Positions 23,760 through 32,400 of a stretch of 64,000 nucleotides of DNA are shown in pieces; position 1 is the first letter of the stretch, and each line of letters starts with the position of its first letter. The position numbers and the translations under genes are program-made. The stretch spans positions 1 through 64,000 of the forward strand of contig NZ_JAQTZS010000004.1 of the NCBI RefSeq assembly GCF_028687635.1, read 5' to 3'. The notes under the pieces were generated by a model that searched no databases, was not told the DNA's origin, and worked only from the letters and a program-made list of their open reading frames with translations. Source of the stretch: Malikia sp. (lineage in GTDB: Bacteria; Pseudomonadota; Gammaproteobacteria; Burkholderiales; Burkholderiaceae_C).

Positions 23760-25124
23760 ATGCAATTCATTGGTAAGCACCTCTCCCGCAAGCACCTGAC
23801 CGTTGGCCTGCTGGTCGCAGTCGCCCTGGCCTCTGCAGCTGGCAACGCATTGGGCCTCGGCCTGATGGATCCGGCCTGGCTGGCCGGCCTGGGCGCGCTG
23901 GCCATGGCCGGCGAGCTCGAGATCAAGGACATCACCAAGCTGCTGACCGAGCAGGGCAAGGCTTTCGAGGAATTCAAGAAGGCCAACGACGATCGCCTGC
24001 AGGCCAAGGCCGATGGCAAGGCGGTCGGCGATTTCGAGGCCAAGCTCGGCAAGCTCAATGAAGTGATGGACGCCATCAAGGAGCAGGTCAAGGAGATCGA
24101 GAAGAAGGCCGGCCGCCCGGGCACTGGTGGTGATGTCGATCCGGCGCGCGCCGAGCACAAGCAGGCCTTCAAGCAGTTCCTGCGCAAGGGCGATGACTCC
24201 AACCTGGCCGCGCTGCAGGCCAAGGCCTACAACATCACCACCGACGCCGACGGAGGCTATGCCGTGCCCGAGGAGTTGGACCGCGAGATCCTGGGCCAGC
24301 TGGTCGACGTGTCCCCGATCCGCGAGATCGCCAACGTCCGCACCGTCTCGACCAGCGACTACAAGAAGCTGGTCAACATCCGCGGCACCGCCAGCGGCTG
24401 GGTGGACGAAGACGACGCGCGCAACGCGACCGCCGGCAGCTCCATGGCCCAGGTCACGCCGTTCATGGGCGAGCTGTATGCCTACCCGCAGGCGACCCAG
24501 CAGATGCTGGACGACGTGTTCTTCAACGCCGAGCAGTTCATCACCGATGAATGCGCGACCGAGTTCGCGCGCGCCGAGGGTGCGGCTTTCGTGACCGGCG
24601 ACGGCGTCAAGAAGCCCAAGGGCTTCCTGGCCTACGCCACGGCTGCTATGGCCGACAGCAGCCGCGCTTTCGGCACACTTGAGCACCTGGTGACCGGTGT
24701 GGCGGGTGGCTGGGCCGCCAGCAACCCGAGCGACATCCTGATCGCGCTAACGCTCAAACTCAAGGCGGGCATGCGTGCCAATGCCCGCTGGGTCATGAAC
24801 AAGGGTCTGCTCGGCGAAGTCCGCACCTTCAAGAACTTGGAAGGCGACTACATCTGGCGCCCGGGCCTTGAAGCCGGCCAGCCCGACCGCCTGCTGGGCT
24901 ATGCCATCACCGAAGCCGAGGACATGCCGGTCAAGGCCGCTTCGAGCCTGTCGCTGGCGTTTGGCGACTTCAAGCGCGGCTACACCATCGTCGACCGCAT
25001 CGGCACCCGCATCCTGCGCGACCCGTACACCAACAAGCCCTACGTCGGCTTCTACGTGACCAAGCGCGTCGGCGGCATGGTGGTCGACAGCCAGGCGATC
25101 AAGCTGCTGAAGTTCAGCGCCTGA
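23760..25124 (+). CDS. Major capsid protein, HK97 fold, with hydrophobic N-terminus
   Basis: 454 aa. Residues 50-130 form a charged coiled-coil delta domain (EIKDITKLLTEQGKAFEEFK); the mature HK97 fold begins near residue 160 (ITTDADGGYAVPEELDREIL). Unusually, the first 48 residues are hydrophobic (LTVGLLVAVALASAAGNALG, WLAGLGALAMA). The ATG at 23760 has GAAGGA at good spacing, while the internal ATG (MAGELEI, near 23904) has none, so the hydrophobic leader is probably translated and later removed by the protease. Confidence 0.92.
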   Translation: MQFIGKHLSRKHLTVGLLVAVALASAAGNALGLGLMDPAWLAGLGALAMAGELEIKDITKLLTEQGKAFEEFKKANDDRLQAKADGKAVGDFEAKLGKLNEVMDAIKEQVKEIEKKAGRPGTGGDVDPARAEHKQAFKQFLRKGDDSNLAALQAKAYNITTDADGGYAVPEELDREILGQLVDVSPIREIANVRTVSTSDYKKLVNIRGTASGWVDEDDARNATAGSSMAQVTPFMGELYAYPQATQQMLDDVFFNAEQFITDECATEFARAEGAAFVTGDGVKKPKGFLAYATAAMADSSRAFGTLEHLVTGVAGGWAASNPSDILIALTLKLKAGMRANARWVMNKGLLGEVRTFKNLEGDYIWRPGLEAGQPDRLLGYAITEAEDMPVKAASSLSLAFGDFKRGYTIVDRIGTRILRDPYTNKPYVGFYVTKRVGGMVVDSQAIKLLKFSA

Positions 25125-25173
25125 TGAACCGGGCCCGGCCGCTGTTGCGGCTGGGTCCATCAAGGAAACCCCC

Positions 25174-25437
25174 ATGAAGCTCAAGATCACCAAGGACTTT
25201 GCCTTTGCACACCGCGGCTGCGACGTGGTCCAGTACCAGGCCGGCACCGAAGTCGAGACCGACGACCAGGAACTGATCAACGTCGCGCTGGCCGAGAAGT
25301 GGGCCAGCAAGGCCCGCCAGCCGCGCGACAGCAAGGCGACTGACGCGCCGGAACAGGTCGAGCAGTACGTCGAGGCCAGCAAGGCGACTGACGCGCTCGA
25401 CCAGGCCGGCCTGGATCTGCCGCCTTTGGCCGCCTGA
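25174..25437 (+). CDS. Hypothetical head protein, 87 aa
   Basis: Small protein between capsid and connector genes. The start MKLKITKDFAFAHRGCDVVQ and EVETDDQELINVALAEKWA resembles small head-region proteins of HK97-like phages. The segment EASKATDA/DSKATDA occurs twice (residues 52-58 and 68-75), a short internal duplication. Function not known. Confidence 0.7.
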   Translation: MKLKITKDFAFAHRGCDVVQYQAGTEVETDDQELINVALAEKWASKARQPRDSKATDAPEQVEQYVEASKATDALDQAGLDLPPLAA

Positions 25438-25454
25438 CCGGATAGCACCGCGCC

Positions 25455-26027
25455 ATGACCACTACCCGAATCACACAGCCGGCCAGCGAGCCGATCACGC
25501 TGGCCGAGGCCAAGGCCCATCTGCGTCTGACGCACGACGATGAGGACCTGCTGGTTAGCGCCATGAGCAGCTCTGCCCGCGCGGCCTGCGAAGACCGTCT
25601 GCAGCGCACGCTGATCACCAGCAGCTGGAAGCTGACTTTGCCAGCCTTCCGGCCTGTCATCTATCTGCCCATGGGTGATGTGCAGAGCGTGACGGCCGTG
25701 ACCTACAAGGACCAGGCTGGAACCACCCAGATCCTAAGCCAATCGGCCTACCAGTTGGGCCGGCTGAACGGGCAGCCGCTGCTGATGCCTGCCCCCGGTC
25801 AGAGCTGGCCTGCCACGCTGACTGGTGTGATCGAAGCGGTGGACATCGAATATCTAGCCGGTTACGGCGACACGGCAGACAAGGTACCGTCTCCGATCAA
25901 GGCCTGGATCCTGCTGGCCCTCGGCGACTTGTTTGAGAACCGGCAGGCCACCAACATCGGCAGCAGCGTGAACCGGCTGTCGTTTGCTGATGGGCTGTTG
26001 GATACCTACAGGAATATCTTGCTATGA
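25455..26027 (+). CDS. Head-tail connector, gp6-like (phiE125 gp8 type)
   Basis: 190 aa. ITQPASEPITLAEAKAHLRL with DDEDLLVSAMSSSARAACED and a C-terminal VPSPIKAWILLALGDLFENR match the gp6-like connector family that forms a ring under the portal. Overlaps the next gene by ATGA. Confidence 0.88.
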   Translation: MTTTRITQPASEPITLAEAKAHLRLTHDDEDLLVSAMSSSARAACEDRLQRTLITSSWKLTLPAFRPVIYLPMGDVQSVTAVTYKDQAGTTQILSQSAYQLGRLNGQPLLMPAPGQSWPATLTGVIEAVDIEYLAGYGDTADKVPSPIKAWILLALGDLFENRQATNIGSSVNRLSFADGLLDTYRNILL

Positions 26028-26353
26028 GCCTGACCGATCGCCTGCGGCATCGCGTCCGCATCGAATCGCTGGCCGTGACACGCGACGCGTTCGGCGGCGT
26101 GATCGAGGCCTGGGCCCCGCTGCATGACAGCGTACCGGCCGAAATCGTGCCGCTGAGCGGTCGCGAGTTCCTGGCCGCCCAGGCCACGCAGGCCAGCGTC
26201 ACGGCGCGTATCACGGTGCGCTACCTGCCGGGCCTGACCGCGCTGATGCGCGTGGTGTATGGGGCCACTGTCTACAACGTCGAGGCCGTGCTGCCTGACC
26301 CGACCCTGCGGCGTCACCTGACGCTGATGTGTTCCACCAATCTGAGGAGCTGA
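26024..26353 (+). CDS. Head-tail joining protein (head closure)
   Basis: 109 aa: LTDRLRHRVRIESLAVTRDA, then WAPLHDSVPAEIVPLSGREF and RITVRYLPGLTALMRVVY. This is the SPP1 gp16 / phage head-tail adaptor pattern. It closes the connector channel and offers the surface for tail attachment. Confidence 0.88.
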   Translation: MSLTDRLRHRVRIESLAVTRDAFGGVIEAWAPLHDSVPAEIVPLSGREFLAAQATQASVTARITVRYLPGLTALMRVVYGATVYNVEAVLPDPTLRRHLTLMCSTNLRS

Positions 26354-26355
26354 TG

Positions 26356-26517
26356 ATGGATGATGACGAACTGAAAGAACGCCTCGGGCGCATCGAGAGC
26401 CTGCTGCTCTTGCTGGTCAACGCGCTGCTTGATGACGACGGCGACGAGTCCGATTCGGAATGCTCGCTGGACGGCGACCCGTTGCCCGGTGAACGTGACC
26501 CGTCCATGCCTCTATGA
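26356..26517 (+). CDS. Small acidic hypothetical protein, 53 aa
   Basis: ATG at 26356 lies 6 nt after GAGGAG and just past the preceding stop; an ATG one codon earlier is less well spaced. It has a leucine helix (ERLGRIESLLLLLVNALL) then a very acidic tail (DDDGDESDSECSLDGD). It overlaps the next gene by ATGA. Unknown role in the head-tail region. Confidence 0.6.
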   Translation: MDDDELKERLGRIESLLLLLVNALLDDDGDESDSECSLDGDPLPGERDPSMPL

Positions 26518-27011
26518 AAACCGAGACCGAAATCAGCGGCGCCGAGGGGCTGATCGAGTTGCTGCAATCGCTGCCGGCCGAACTGGTCAGCAAGGGCGGC
26601 GGCCCGGTGCGGCGCGCAGTGCGCAAGGGTGCAGTCCTGATCCGTGAGGAAGCCAAAGTGCAGATGATCGCGCGCGGCAACAGCCCTGGAAAGACCGGGA
26701 TTAACTATGCAACTGGCTTCGCCGCCAGTCACATCATCATCAAACGCAAGAAGCTGACCCAGATCAAGGGCGAGCGCTTCATCGTCACGGTGCGTCCCGC
26801 TGTCCATCCGGGCGGCCGGAAGTTTCGTGGCACGCCGTTGAAGGCCAACGATGTCGCGTTCATGCTGGAAGCAGGCACGTCCAAGCAGCCTGCCGAGCCC
26901 TGGATCCGGCCCGCCTTTGCGGCCAAGCACGAAGAAGCGGCGCAGGTCATGGTGACCGAGCTGCGTGCTGGTCTGGACCGAATCATCAAGAAGCTGGCCA
27001 AGCGACGCTGA
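26514..27011 (+). CDS. HK97 gp10-like minor tail/neck protein
   Basis: 165 aa. GAEGLIELLQSLPAELVSKG, VRRAVRKGAVLIREEAKVQM and the C-terminal AEPWIRPAFAAKHEEAAQVM are typical for the HK97 gp10 family, which completes the neck or tail end. Confidence 0.87.
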   Translation: MKTETEISGAEGLIELLQSLPAELVSKGGGPVRRAVRKGAVLIREEAKVQMIARGNSPGKTGINYATGFAASHIIIKRKKLTQIKGERFIVTVRPAVHPGGRKFRGTPLKANDVAFMLEAGTSKQPAEPWIRPAFAAKHEEAAQVMVTELRAGLDRIIKKLAKRR

Positions 27012-27367
27012 TGCTGCCTCCGATCTACCTGATCCTGTCCCAGGACGCCGCGACAGCGGAGATCGTGGGCATGCGGATCTACCCCCACGCCGAGGCTCCG
27101 CAGGATGTCGCCCGTCCTTACGTGACCTGGTTCGTGGTCGCTGCGCCGCCCGACCTGGTGCTCGACGGCCCGCCGCCGTCCGACCGCTGGACGATCCAGA
27201 TCGATTGCTGGCACCCGACCAGCGCCGGCATCGTGCAGTTGACCAGCGCCGTGCGCAGCGCGATCGAGCAGCACGCCTGTGTCACCACCCTGTTCCTCAA
27301 CGGCCGCGAGCCAGAAACCGGGCTGTACCGCATGGCGCTTCAGCTCGATTACCTGCTGTCCCGCTGA
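27011..27367 (+). CDS. Tail completion protein, DUF3168 (gp17-like)
   Basis: 118 aa: PPIYLILSQDAATAEIVGMR, RPYVTWFVVAAPPD, WTIQIDCWHPTSAGIVQLTS. This fits DUF3168 tail completion/tail terminator proteins that cap the tail tube. Its ATG overlaps the previous stop (TGATG). Confidence 0.85.
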   Translation: MLPPIYLILSQDAATAEIVGMRIYPHAEAPQDVARPYVTWFVVAAPPDLVLDGPPPSDRWTIQIDCWHPTSAGIVQLTSAVRSAIEQHACVTTLFLNGREPETGLYRMALQLDYLLSR

Positions 27368-27389
27368 TTCGTCCCCTGTTCAACCCCAT

Positions 27390-27412
27390 GCCCGCCTTGA
27401 GCGGGCTTTTTT
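27390..27412 (+). terminator. Terminator ahead of the tail tube gene
   Basis: Stem GCCCGC-CTTGA-GCGGGC followed by six T. It lies inside the late operon; under Q-type antitermination it would be read through, otherwise it would reduce tail gene expression. Confidence 0.75.
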
Positions 27413-27425
27413 GTAGGAGCTCCCG

Positions 27426-27896
27426 ATGAGCGTGAAAACCCAAGGCACCGAGCTGTTCTTTGCCGACAACAGCGCGACCATCCCGGCGATGGTCAAGATG
27501 GAAGCGCCGACCGGCATCACCGGCCTGGGCGGCGCGGCCGACCAGATCGACGTGACCGACCTCGACGTCACCACTGATCGCCAGTACGCGCGCGGCCTCG
27601 GAAGCCCCGGCCAGGTCAGCGTTCCGTTCATCATGAAACCGACGGCTGCCAGTCACAAGCGCCTGTTCGAGTTGAAGGCCAGCGGCGAGACGCTGAGCTG
27701 GCTGGTCTGCCTGTCCGACGGCACTACCGACCCGACCTACGCGGCCGGCGCGCTGACCCCGCCGGTTGGCCGCTCGTCGATCGCCTTCGCTGCCTACATC
27801 GCGGACGTGGCGCTTGACATCGCGACCAATGAAGTCATCCGCGGCACACTGACCCTGCAGCGCTCGGGCGCCGTCACCATGAACTGGAAGGTCTGA
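27426..27896 (+). CDS. Major tail tube protein
   Basis: 156 aa. TQGTELFFADNSATIPAMVK, LGGAADQIDVTDLDVTTDRQ, and a beta-rich body ending RGTLTLQRSGAVTMNWKV are typical of long flexible tail tube subunits. It is followed directly by the tail chaperone pair and tape measure, as in siphophages. Confidence 0.9.
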   Translation: MSVKTQGTELFFADNSATIPAMVKMEAPTGITGLGGAADQIDVTDLDVTTDRQYARGLGSPGQVSVPFIMKPTAASHKRLFELKASGETLSWLVCLSDGTTDPTYAAGALTPPVGRSSIAFAAYIADVALDIATNEVIRGTLTLQRSGAVTMNWKV

Positions 27897-27898
27897 GC

Positions 27899-28213
27899 AT
27901 GCTAGACGAATCGCTGTTTGTCGGAACCGACCTGCATGAGCGCGAGGTCGAAGTGGCCAAGGACAAGCAGGTCAAGCTCTGGTTCAAGGAGTTGCCCGCC
28001 ATCGAGTTCATCCGCTTCTACACGCTCTCGACCAGCGATGACGAAATGGTGCGACTGGGGGCAGCAGCCCGGCTGATTTCTTCGTGCCTCGTCAACCCAG
28101 ACGGCTCGCCGGCCATGAGCTACGAGAAGGCCCTGACCCTCAAGAACAAGCCGCTGAACGCGATCTTCGCTGCCGTGCAGGAGGTCAACGGCAGCGCGTC
28201 GGGAAAGCCGTAA
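27899..28213 (+). CDS. Tail assembly chaperone gpG-like
   Basis: 104 aa, the unshifted product. It contains EVEVAKDKQVKLWFKELPAI and ends ...NGSASGKP. By analogy with lambda gpG it coats the tape measure protein during tail assembly. The last codons hold the slippery heptamer GGGAAAG, so part of the ribosomes should continue into the -1 frame. Confidence 0.85.
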   Translation: MLDESLFVGTDLHEREVEVAKDKQVKLWFKELPAIEFIRFYTLSTSDDEMVRLGAAARLISSCLVNPDGSPAMSYEKALTLKNKPLNAIFAAVQEVNGSASGKP

Positions 28214-28503
28214 CCGAGCCGGGCGAGGCCCGGTTCTGGCATGTGCTGGCCCTGGCGCTGGGCAAGACGGTCGGCGAGCTCAAGCGAACCATGACCCAGC
28301 GTGAGTTCCGCGACTGGATCGCGTTCTACCGCGCGAATCCGTTCGATGACCTGCACCGCTACCACCGCCCCGCTGCCCTGGTAGCGCAGTCCATGTCCGG
28401 CACCAACGTGCAGGGCCTGATCGACTGGCTGCACCCGCCCCAGTGGCAGGACGATCTCAGCCAGGCTGACATCAACACCCTGCGCGCGCTGGGCATCAAG
28501 TAA
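27899..28503 (+). CDS. Tail assembly chaperone gpGT-like, made by -1 frameshift
   Basis: Predicted fusion of about 201 aa: 103 residues from the G frame up to the lysine of the slip site, then the -1 frame from 28207 (AVTEPGEARFWHVLALALGK ... LSQADINTLRALGIK). The T part has no good start of its own, lies in exactly the -1 frame, and ends 12 bp before the tape measure gene. In lambda the same arrangement gives a small fixed share of gpGT, which recruits the tail tube protein. Confidence 0.85.
28201..28233 (+). promoter_or_regulatory. Programmed -1 frameshift signal
   Basis: G GGA AAG at 28201-28207, in the required X XXY YYZ phase with the G frame and the same heptamer as the lambda G-T site. 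The G stop TAA is two codons later. A stem CCGGGC-GAG-GCCCGG (28219-28233) begins 11 nt after the slip site and may pause the ribosome. Confidence 0.88.
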
Positions 28504-28515
28504 CAAGGAAAAGAG

Positions 28516-31071
28516 ATGGCAGCTGGATCGATTGTGATTGACCTGCTGATGAAGACGGGCGCGTTCGAGACCGACACCAAACGCGCCGCCGACATCGCGA
28601 AAAAGCGCTCGCAGGCGATGGCAGATGCGTTTGAGCGCATGGGGCGGCAGATCGCGACGGCTGCATCCGTCGCAGGCGGCGCGCTCACGGCCATGGTGAC
28701 CCAGACCAACAACAGCGCCAAGGAGATCACGAACCTGGCGCGCATCTCGGCCGCCAGCGTCGAGGAGTTCCAGAAGATCGCGATCGCCGCCAAGTCGGTC
28801 GGCGTCGAGCAGGACCAGCTCGGTGACATGTTCAAGGACTTCCGAGAAAAGATCGGCGAATTCGTCGCGACCGGCGGTGGCGAGATGAAGGATTTCTTCG
28901 ACAACGTCGCGAAGAAAGCTGGCGTCACCGCCGACTCGTTCCGCAACCTTTCGGGGCCTCAAGCGCTGCAGCTGTACTTCAACTCGCTTGAAAAAGCCGG
29001 CGTCTCGACCGAGCAGATGTCGTATTACCTCGAGTCGGTTGGCAACGATGCGACCAAGCTGATTCCGCTGCTGCGCGATGGTGGCCGGCAGTTCAAGAGT
29101 CTGGGCGACTCAGCGGAGAAAACGGGCCAGGTGATGAGCGAAAAGCTCATCGCCGATTCGCTCGCCCTGTCGAAGAATCTCGACGAGATGATGGGCATGA
29201 TCACTGGGCTGAAGAATCAGATCATGTCCGAGATGATTCCGACACTCACGCATTTTTCCGGGAAATTCCTGGAGGTCGCAAAGAGTACTGGCACGGGAAA
29301 GGCAGCTCTGGTGACTTTTGGCGAGGCTATGGCCAGCGCGTTCAACGTCGACGAGTTGGGCAACCTGCAGCGCGAGGCATTGGCGGCGCAGTTGAGTGTC
29401 GAGTCGCTGTCACGCCAGCTCGAGACGGCGTTCGACATGCCGTTCGGAATGGGCGAAGGTGCGGCCGCATCGATTCGTGCCAAGCTCGATGCCGAGCTCA
29501 GGAACGTCGCGCGCATCAACGAGCAGATCAAGAGCCTGGTCGGAACTGGACAGGGGAATTCCAGCCCTACGCCGTCTCCCGTCCCGCCGCCTGGCATGAC
29601 GCCGAGCAATACGCCCTGGGTGCCAAAAAACGAGGATGCCATCAAAGCGCTGGAGGCTGCCAAGACCGCCATGAGGGCTGCGCGTGCCGAGTCCATGCAT
29701 CTGACCCAGGCGCAATCGGCGCTCGCCGAAGTCATGGCGTCGAAAGAGTGGAATGGCTTCAGTAGCGCGCTTCGGGAGCAGATCAAGCTTGCTTACAACC
29801 AGGCCGATGCCATCGCGCTCAGCACCCAGGCGGCCAGCGGCCTGAAGGCGGTGCATGACATGATCCGTTCCGCCAAGTCTGAGGCTGACGGGTTGACGCA
29901 GGCCCAGGCCGCTTTTGCCGATGTCATGGCCTCGACCGAATGGTCTCGCTACAACAAGAACCAGCAGGATGGCATCCGGCTCGCTTACGAGGAGCTCGAC
30001 CTGATTCAGCAGCGCACCAAGGCTGCCAAGGAGCTGAAGGACGCCCGTGAACAGGAATCCCGGTCCGCGTTCGAGAACATTTCGAACTTGCAAAAGCAGA
30101 TTGAGGACACCCAGCTTGCGGGAATCTACAAGCAAAAAGCGCCGCAGGCGATCGAGAGACTGGCGATTTCTAGGCTGCGCGAGAAGGCAGACACACTGGG
30201 TGGGTTTGAGGGAAGTCAACCGCAGATCGACCTGATCAATCAGGAGATCGCTGCCCGGGAAAAGCTGCTCAAGCTGCAGCAGGCCAACGATGCCGACTAC
30301 TGGGGAAACTGGCTGTCGGCTGCCGAAGAGGCGATGACCAACTTTGACAAGCTGGCCATCAGCGTCGTTGACAATTTCAGCAGCGGTTTCGGCAACGCCT
30401 TCGAGCAGATGATCTTCGAGAGCCAGAGCCTTGGCGACGCGATCACAAGCCTGACCGAGGGCATGGCCCGGTCGGTGGTCAATGCGCTCAGTCAGATGGC
30501 GGCGCAGTGGGCGGCGGCTGAGCTGATCAAGCAGCTGGCAAGCGAGGCCACGACGACTGCAGTGGTCGCCGGCACTGCGGCGCAGGCTGCAGCGGGTGTA
30601 GCGGCCAACGCCGCTGCGGCGGCTTCTGCTGCTGCCACCGGGCCAGCGATCGCGGCCAGCATGGCGCCGGCGGCTGTCACCACATCGGTGGCCACTGCCG
30701 GCACCAATACGCTGCTGGCGGTGGCCGGCATCGTCGCCGCGATGGCGCTGATCCCCAAGTTGGCCGGCGCGCGCGCCAACGGCGGCCCCGTCGCCGGCGG
30801 CCAGACCTACCTGGTGGGCGAGCGTGGTCCCGAGCTGTTCACGCCCAACACCAGCGGCGCGATCATCCCAAACCATGCGCTGGGCGGCCCAGCCCAGGGC
30901 GGTGACGTCACGGTCAACCTGATCGAGGACAAGAGCCGTGCCGGCCAGACGCAGGAGCGCAACAACGGCGGCGCGCGCGAGATCGACGTGTTCGTGGCCG
31001 ACATCATGGGCGACGGTCCGCGCGGCAAGGCGATCCAGAAAGCCTTCGGGCTGCAGAGGCGGGGCTACTGA
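28516..31071 (+). CDS. Tail tape measure protein, 851 aa
   Basis: Long helical protein opening SIVIDLLMKTGAFETDTKRA, with extended coiled-coil regions and repeated stretches such as SLHLTQAQSALAEVMASKEW-like and GLTQAQAAFADVMASTEWSR. A hydrophobic Ala-rich zone lies near residues 655-755 (predicted membrane-interacting part) and GERGPELFTPNTSGAIIPN near 775, a common tape-measure C-terminal motif. Its length sets tail length, roughly 130 nm at 1.5 A per residue. Confidence 0.93.
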   Translation: MAAGSIVIDLLMKTGAFETDTKRAADIAKKRSQAMADAFERMGRQIATAASVAGGALTAMVTQTNNSAKEITNLARISAASVEEFQKIAIAAKSVGVEQDQLGDMFKDFREKIGEFVATGGGEMKDFFDNVAKKAGVTADSFRNLSGPQALQLYFNSLEKAGVSTEQMSYYLESVGNDATKLIPLLRDGGRQFKSLGDSAEKTGQVMSEKLIADSLALSKNLDEMMGMITGLKNQIMSEMIPTLTHFSGKFLEVAKSTGTGKAALVTFGEAMASAFNVDELGNLQREALAAQLSVESLSRQLETAFDMPFGMGEGAAASIRAKLDAELRNVARINEQIKSLVGTGQGNSSPTPSPVPPPGMTPSNTPWVPKNEDAIKALEAAKTAMRAARAESMHLTQAQSALAEVMASKEWNGFSSALREQIKLAYNQADAIALSTQAASGLKAVHDMIRSAKSEADGLTQAQAAFADVMASTEWSRYNKNQQDGIRLAYEELDLIQQRTKAAKELKDAREQESRSAFENISNLQKQIEDTQLAGIYKQKAPQAIERLAISRLREKADTLGGFEGSQPQIDLINQEIAAREKLLKLQQANDADYWGNWLSAAEEAMTNFDKLAISVVDNFSSGFGNAFEQMIFESQSLGDAITSLTEGMARSVVNALSQMAAQWAAAELIKQLASEATTTAVVAGTAAQAAAGVAANAAAAASAAATGPAIAASMAPAAVTTSVATAGTNTLLAVAGIVAAMALIPKLAGARANGGPVAGGQTYLVGERGPELFTPNTSGAIIPNHALGGPAQGGDVTVNLIEDKSRAGQTQERNNGGAREIDVFVADIMGDGPRGKAIQKAFGLQRRGY

Positions 31072-31526
31072 TGGCCGCGATCGACTTCCCGGTCGGTTTG
31101 CCGCTGCCGCTACGCAGTGGCTACGACGTCAACCATGCCTCGCCGCTGATGCGGTCCGAAATGCAGTCGGGCCGTGCCCGGCAGCGTCGGCGCTACACCA
31201 GCGTCCCGAGCCTGGCGTCGGTGTCCTGGATCTTCAGCCAGAGCGAGGCGCAGTTCTTCGAGGCCTGGTTTCGCTGGCAGCTGGCCGACGGCACCGAATG
31301 GTTCAACGCCCGCGTGCGTACCCCGATGGGCCTGATGGCCTACGAGTGCCGGTTTGCCGAGATGTACGCCGGCCCGCAGCTGGTCGGCGTCGATCGCTGG
31401 CAGGTGCAGGCCCAGCTCGAGCTGCGCGACCGTCCGACCCTGCCGCCTGGCTACGACATCGTCCAGAGCCTCGTGCTGCAGTCCGCCATTTTTGACCAGG
31501 CGATCAACCGGGAGTGGCCGACATGA
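31071..31526 (+). CDS. Minor tail protein, distal (151 aa)
   Basis: Starts IDFPVGLPLPLRSGYDVNHA and contains SVSWIFSQSEAQFFEAWFRW and WQVQAQLELRDRPTLPPGY. Proteins of this type follow the tape measure and precede DUF1833 and NlpC/P60 proteins in many proteobacterial siphophages. A role in the distal tail ring is likely. It overlaps both the tape measure gene and the following gene. Confidence 0.75.
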   Translation: MAAIDFPVGLPLPLRSGYDVNHASPLMRSEMQSGRARQRRRYTSVPSLASVSWIFSQSEAQFFEAWFRWQLADGTEWFNARVRTPMGLMAYECRFAEMYAGPQLVGVDRWQVQAQLELRDRPTLPPGYDIVQSLVLQSAIFDQAINREWPT

Positions 31527-32011
31527 CCGTGCTGGAACGTGTGTTTGCCAGCGGCGGCACCGAGGTGGTGATTCCGACGCTCGAGATCACCTGCGCGGCC
31601 TGGGCGGCGCCGCTGCTGCTGTGCAACGGCTGGGAGGACCACACCTGCACGACCGAGGACAACCGCGTGCTGACGTTCCGCGCGTCCGGGATCCAGGTCG
31701 CCTTGCCCAAGCGCAACACCTCCGGCACCCAGGTGCTGACGTTTGCAATCGACAACGTGACCGGCGACGCGCAGGCGCTGATCGACCAGGCGCTGGAAGC
31801 CGGGGAGCGCGTGCACTTGACCTTCCGCCACTACCTGAGCAGCGACAAGAGCGCGCCGGCCGAGCCGCCGCTGCGCTTTGTGGTGCGCGACGGCGCCATG
31901 GAGGGCGCAACGGTGCAGATCAACGCCGCGTTCTACGACGCGATCAACACGGCCTGGCCGCGCGCGTTCTACACGCCGACCTTCGCCCCTGGCCTGAGGT
32001 ATTTCGGGTGA
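31523..32011 (+). CDS. DUF1833-like tail protein
   Basis: 162 aa from the ATG at 31523 (GGGAG upstream, ATGA overlap). The layout VVIPTLEITCAAWAAPLLLC, TFRASGIQVALPKRN, LTFAIDNVTGDAQALIDQAL fits DUF1833 tail proteins; the C-terminus ...ARAFYTP-like TPTFAPGLRYFG is also typical. Probably part of the baseplate hub. Confidence 0.75.
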   Translation: MTVLERVFASGGTEVVIPTLEITCAAWAAPLLLCNGWEDHTCTTEDNRVLTFRASGIQVALPKRNTSGTQVLTFAIDNVTGDAQALIDQALEAGERVHLTFRHYLSSDKSAPAEPPLRFVVRDGAMEGATVQINAAFYDAINTAWPRAFYTPTFAPGLRYFG

Positions 32012-32400
32012 TTAACGACTGGCTGCGCATCCCGTACCGCGACCATGGCCGCGACTGGGCTGGCTGCGACTGCTGGGGCCTGGTGCGCATGGTGCGCCAC
32101 GCCCTGCGCGGTGACCTGCTGCCCAGCTACGGCGCGATCGATCCGCAGGACAAGCCGGCGCTGACCGGTGCGGCCGGGGAGGTCATGCACGGCGCGGGCT
32201 TTCGCGAGTGCAGCGCGCCCCAGCCGGGCGCGATCGCGACCGTTTGGCGCGGCGTGCTGTGCCTGCATGTCGGCATCGTGGTCGATATCGAGCAGCGCCT
32301 GGCCGTGCTCGAGACCGGGCGGCGCCATGGCGTGCGCTGGCTGCGCCTGCCCGACTTCAAGCGGGCCTATCCGAACGTGAGCTTCTATGACAACGATTGA
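32008..32400 (+). CDS. NlpC/P60-family tail peptidase
   Basis: 130 aa from GTG at 32008, coupled by overlap to the previous stop. It shows the catalytic cysteine in AGCDCWGLVRMV, the histidine in CLHVGIVVDIE and a PGAIATVWR segment. Such tail-tip enzymes (lambda gpK type) cut peptidoglycan during DNA entry. The track shows this frame inside a longer ORF from 31354 that runs through other genes. Confidence 0.87.
   Translation: MINDWLRIPYRDHGRDWAGCDCWGLVRMVRHALRGDLLPSYGAIDPQDKPALTGAAGEVMHGAGFRECSAPQPGAIATVWRGVLCLHVGIVVDIEQRLAVLETGRRHGVRWLRLPDFKRAYPNVSFYDND

Noticed and set aside
31354-32400. 348-aa ORF as a single tail protein
   Set aside because: The first 218 codons run out of frame through two well-supported tail genes; only the part from 32008 (NlpC/P60) is coding.
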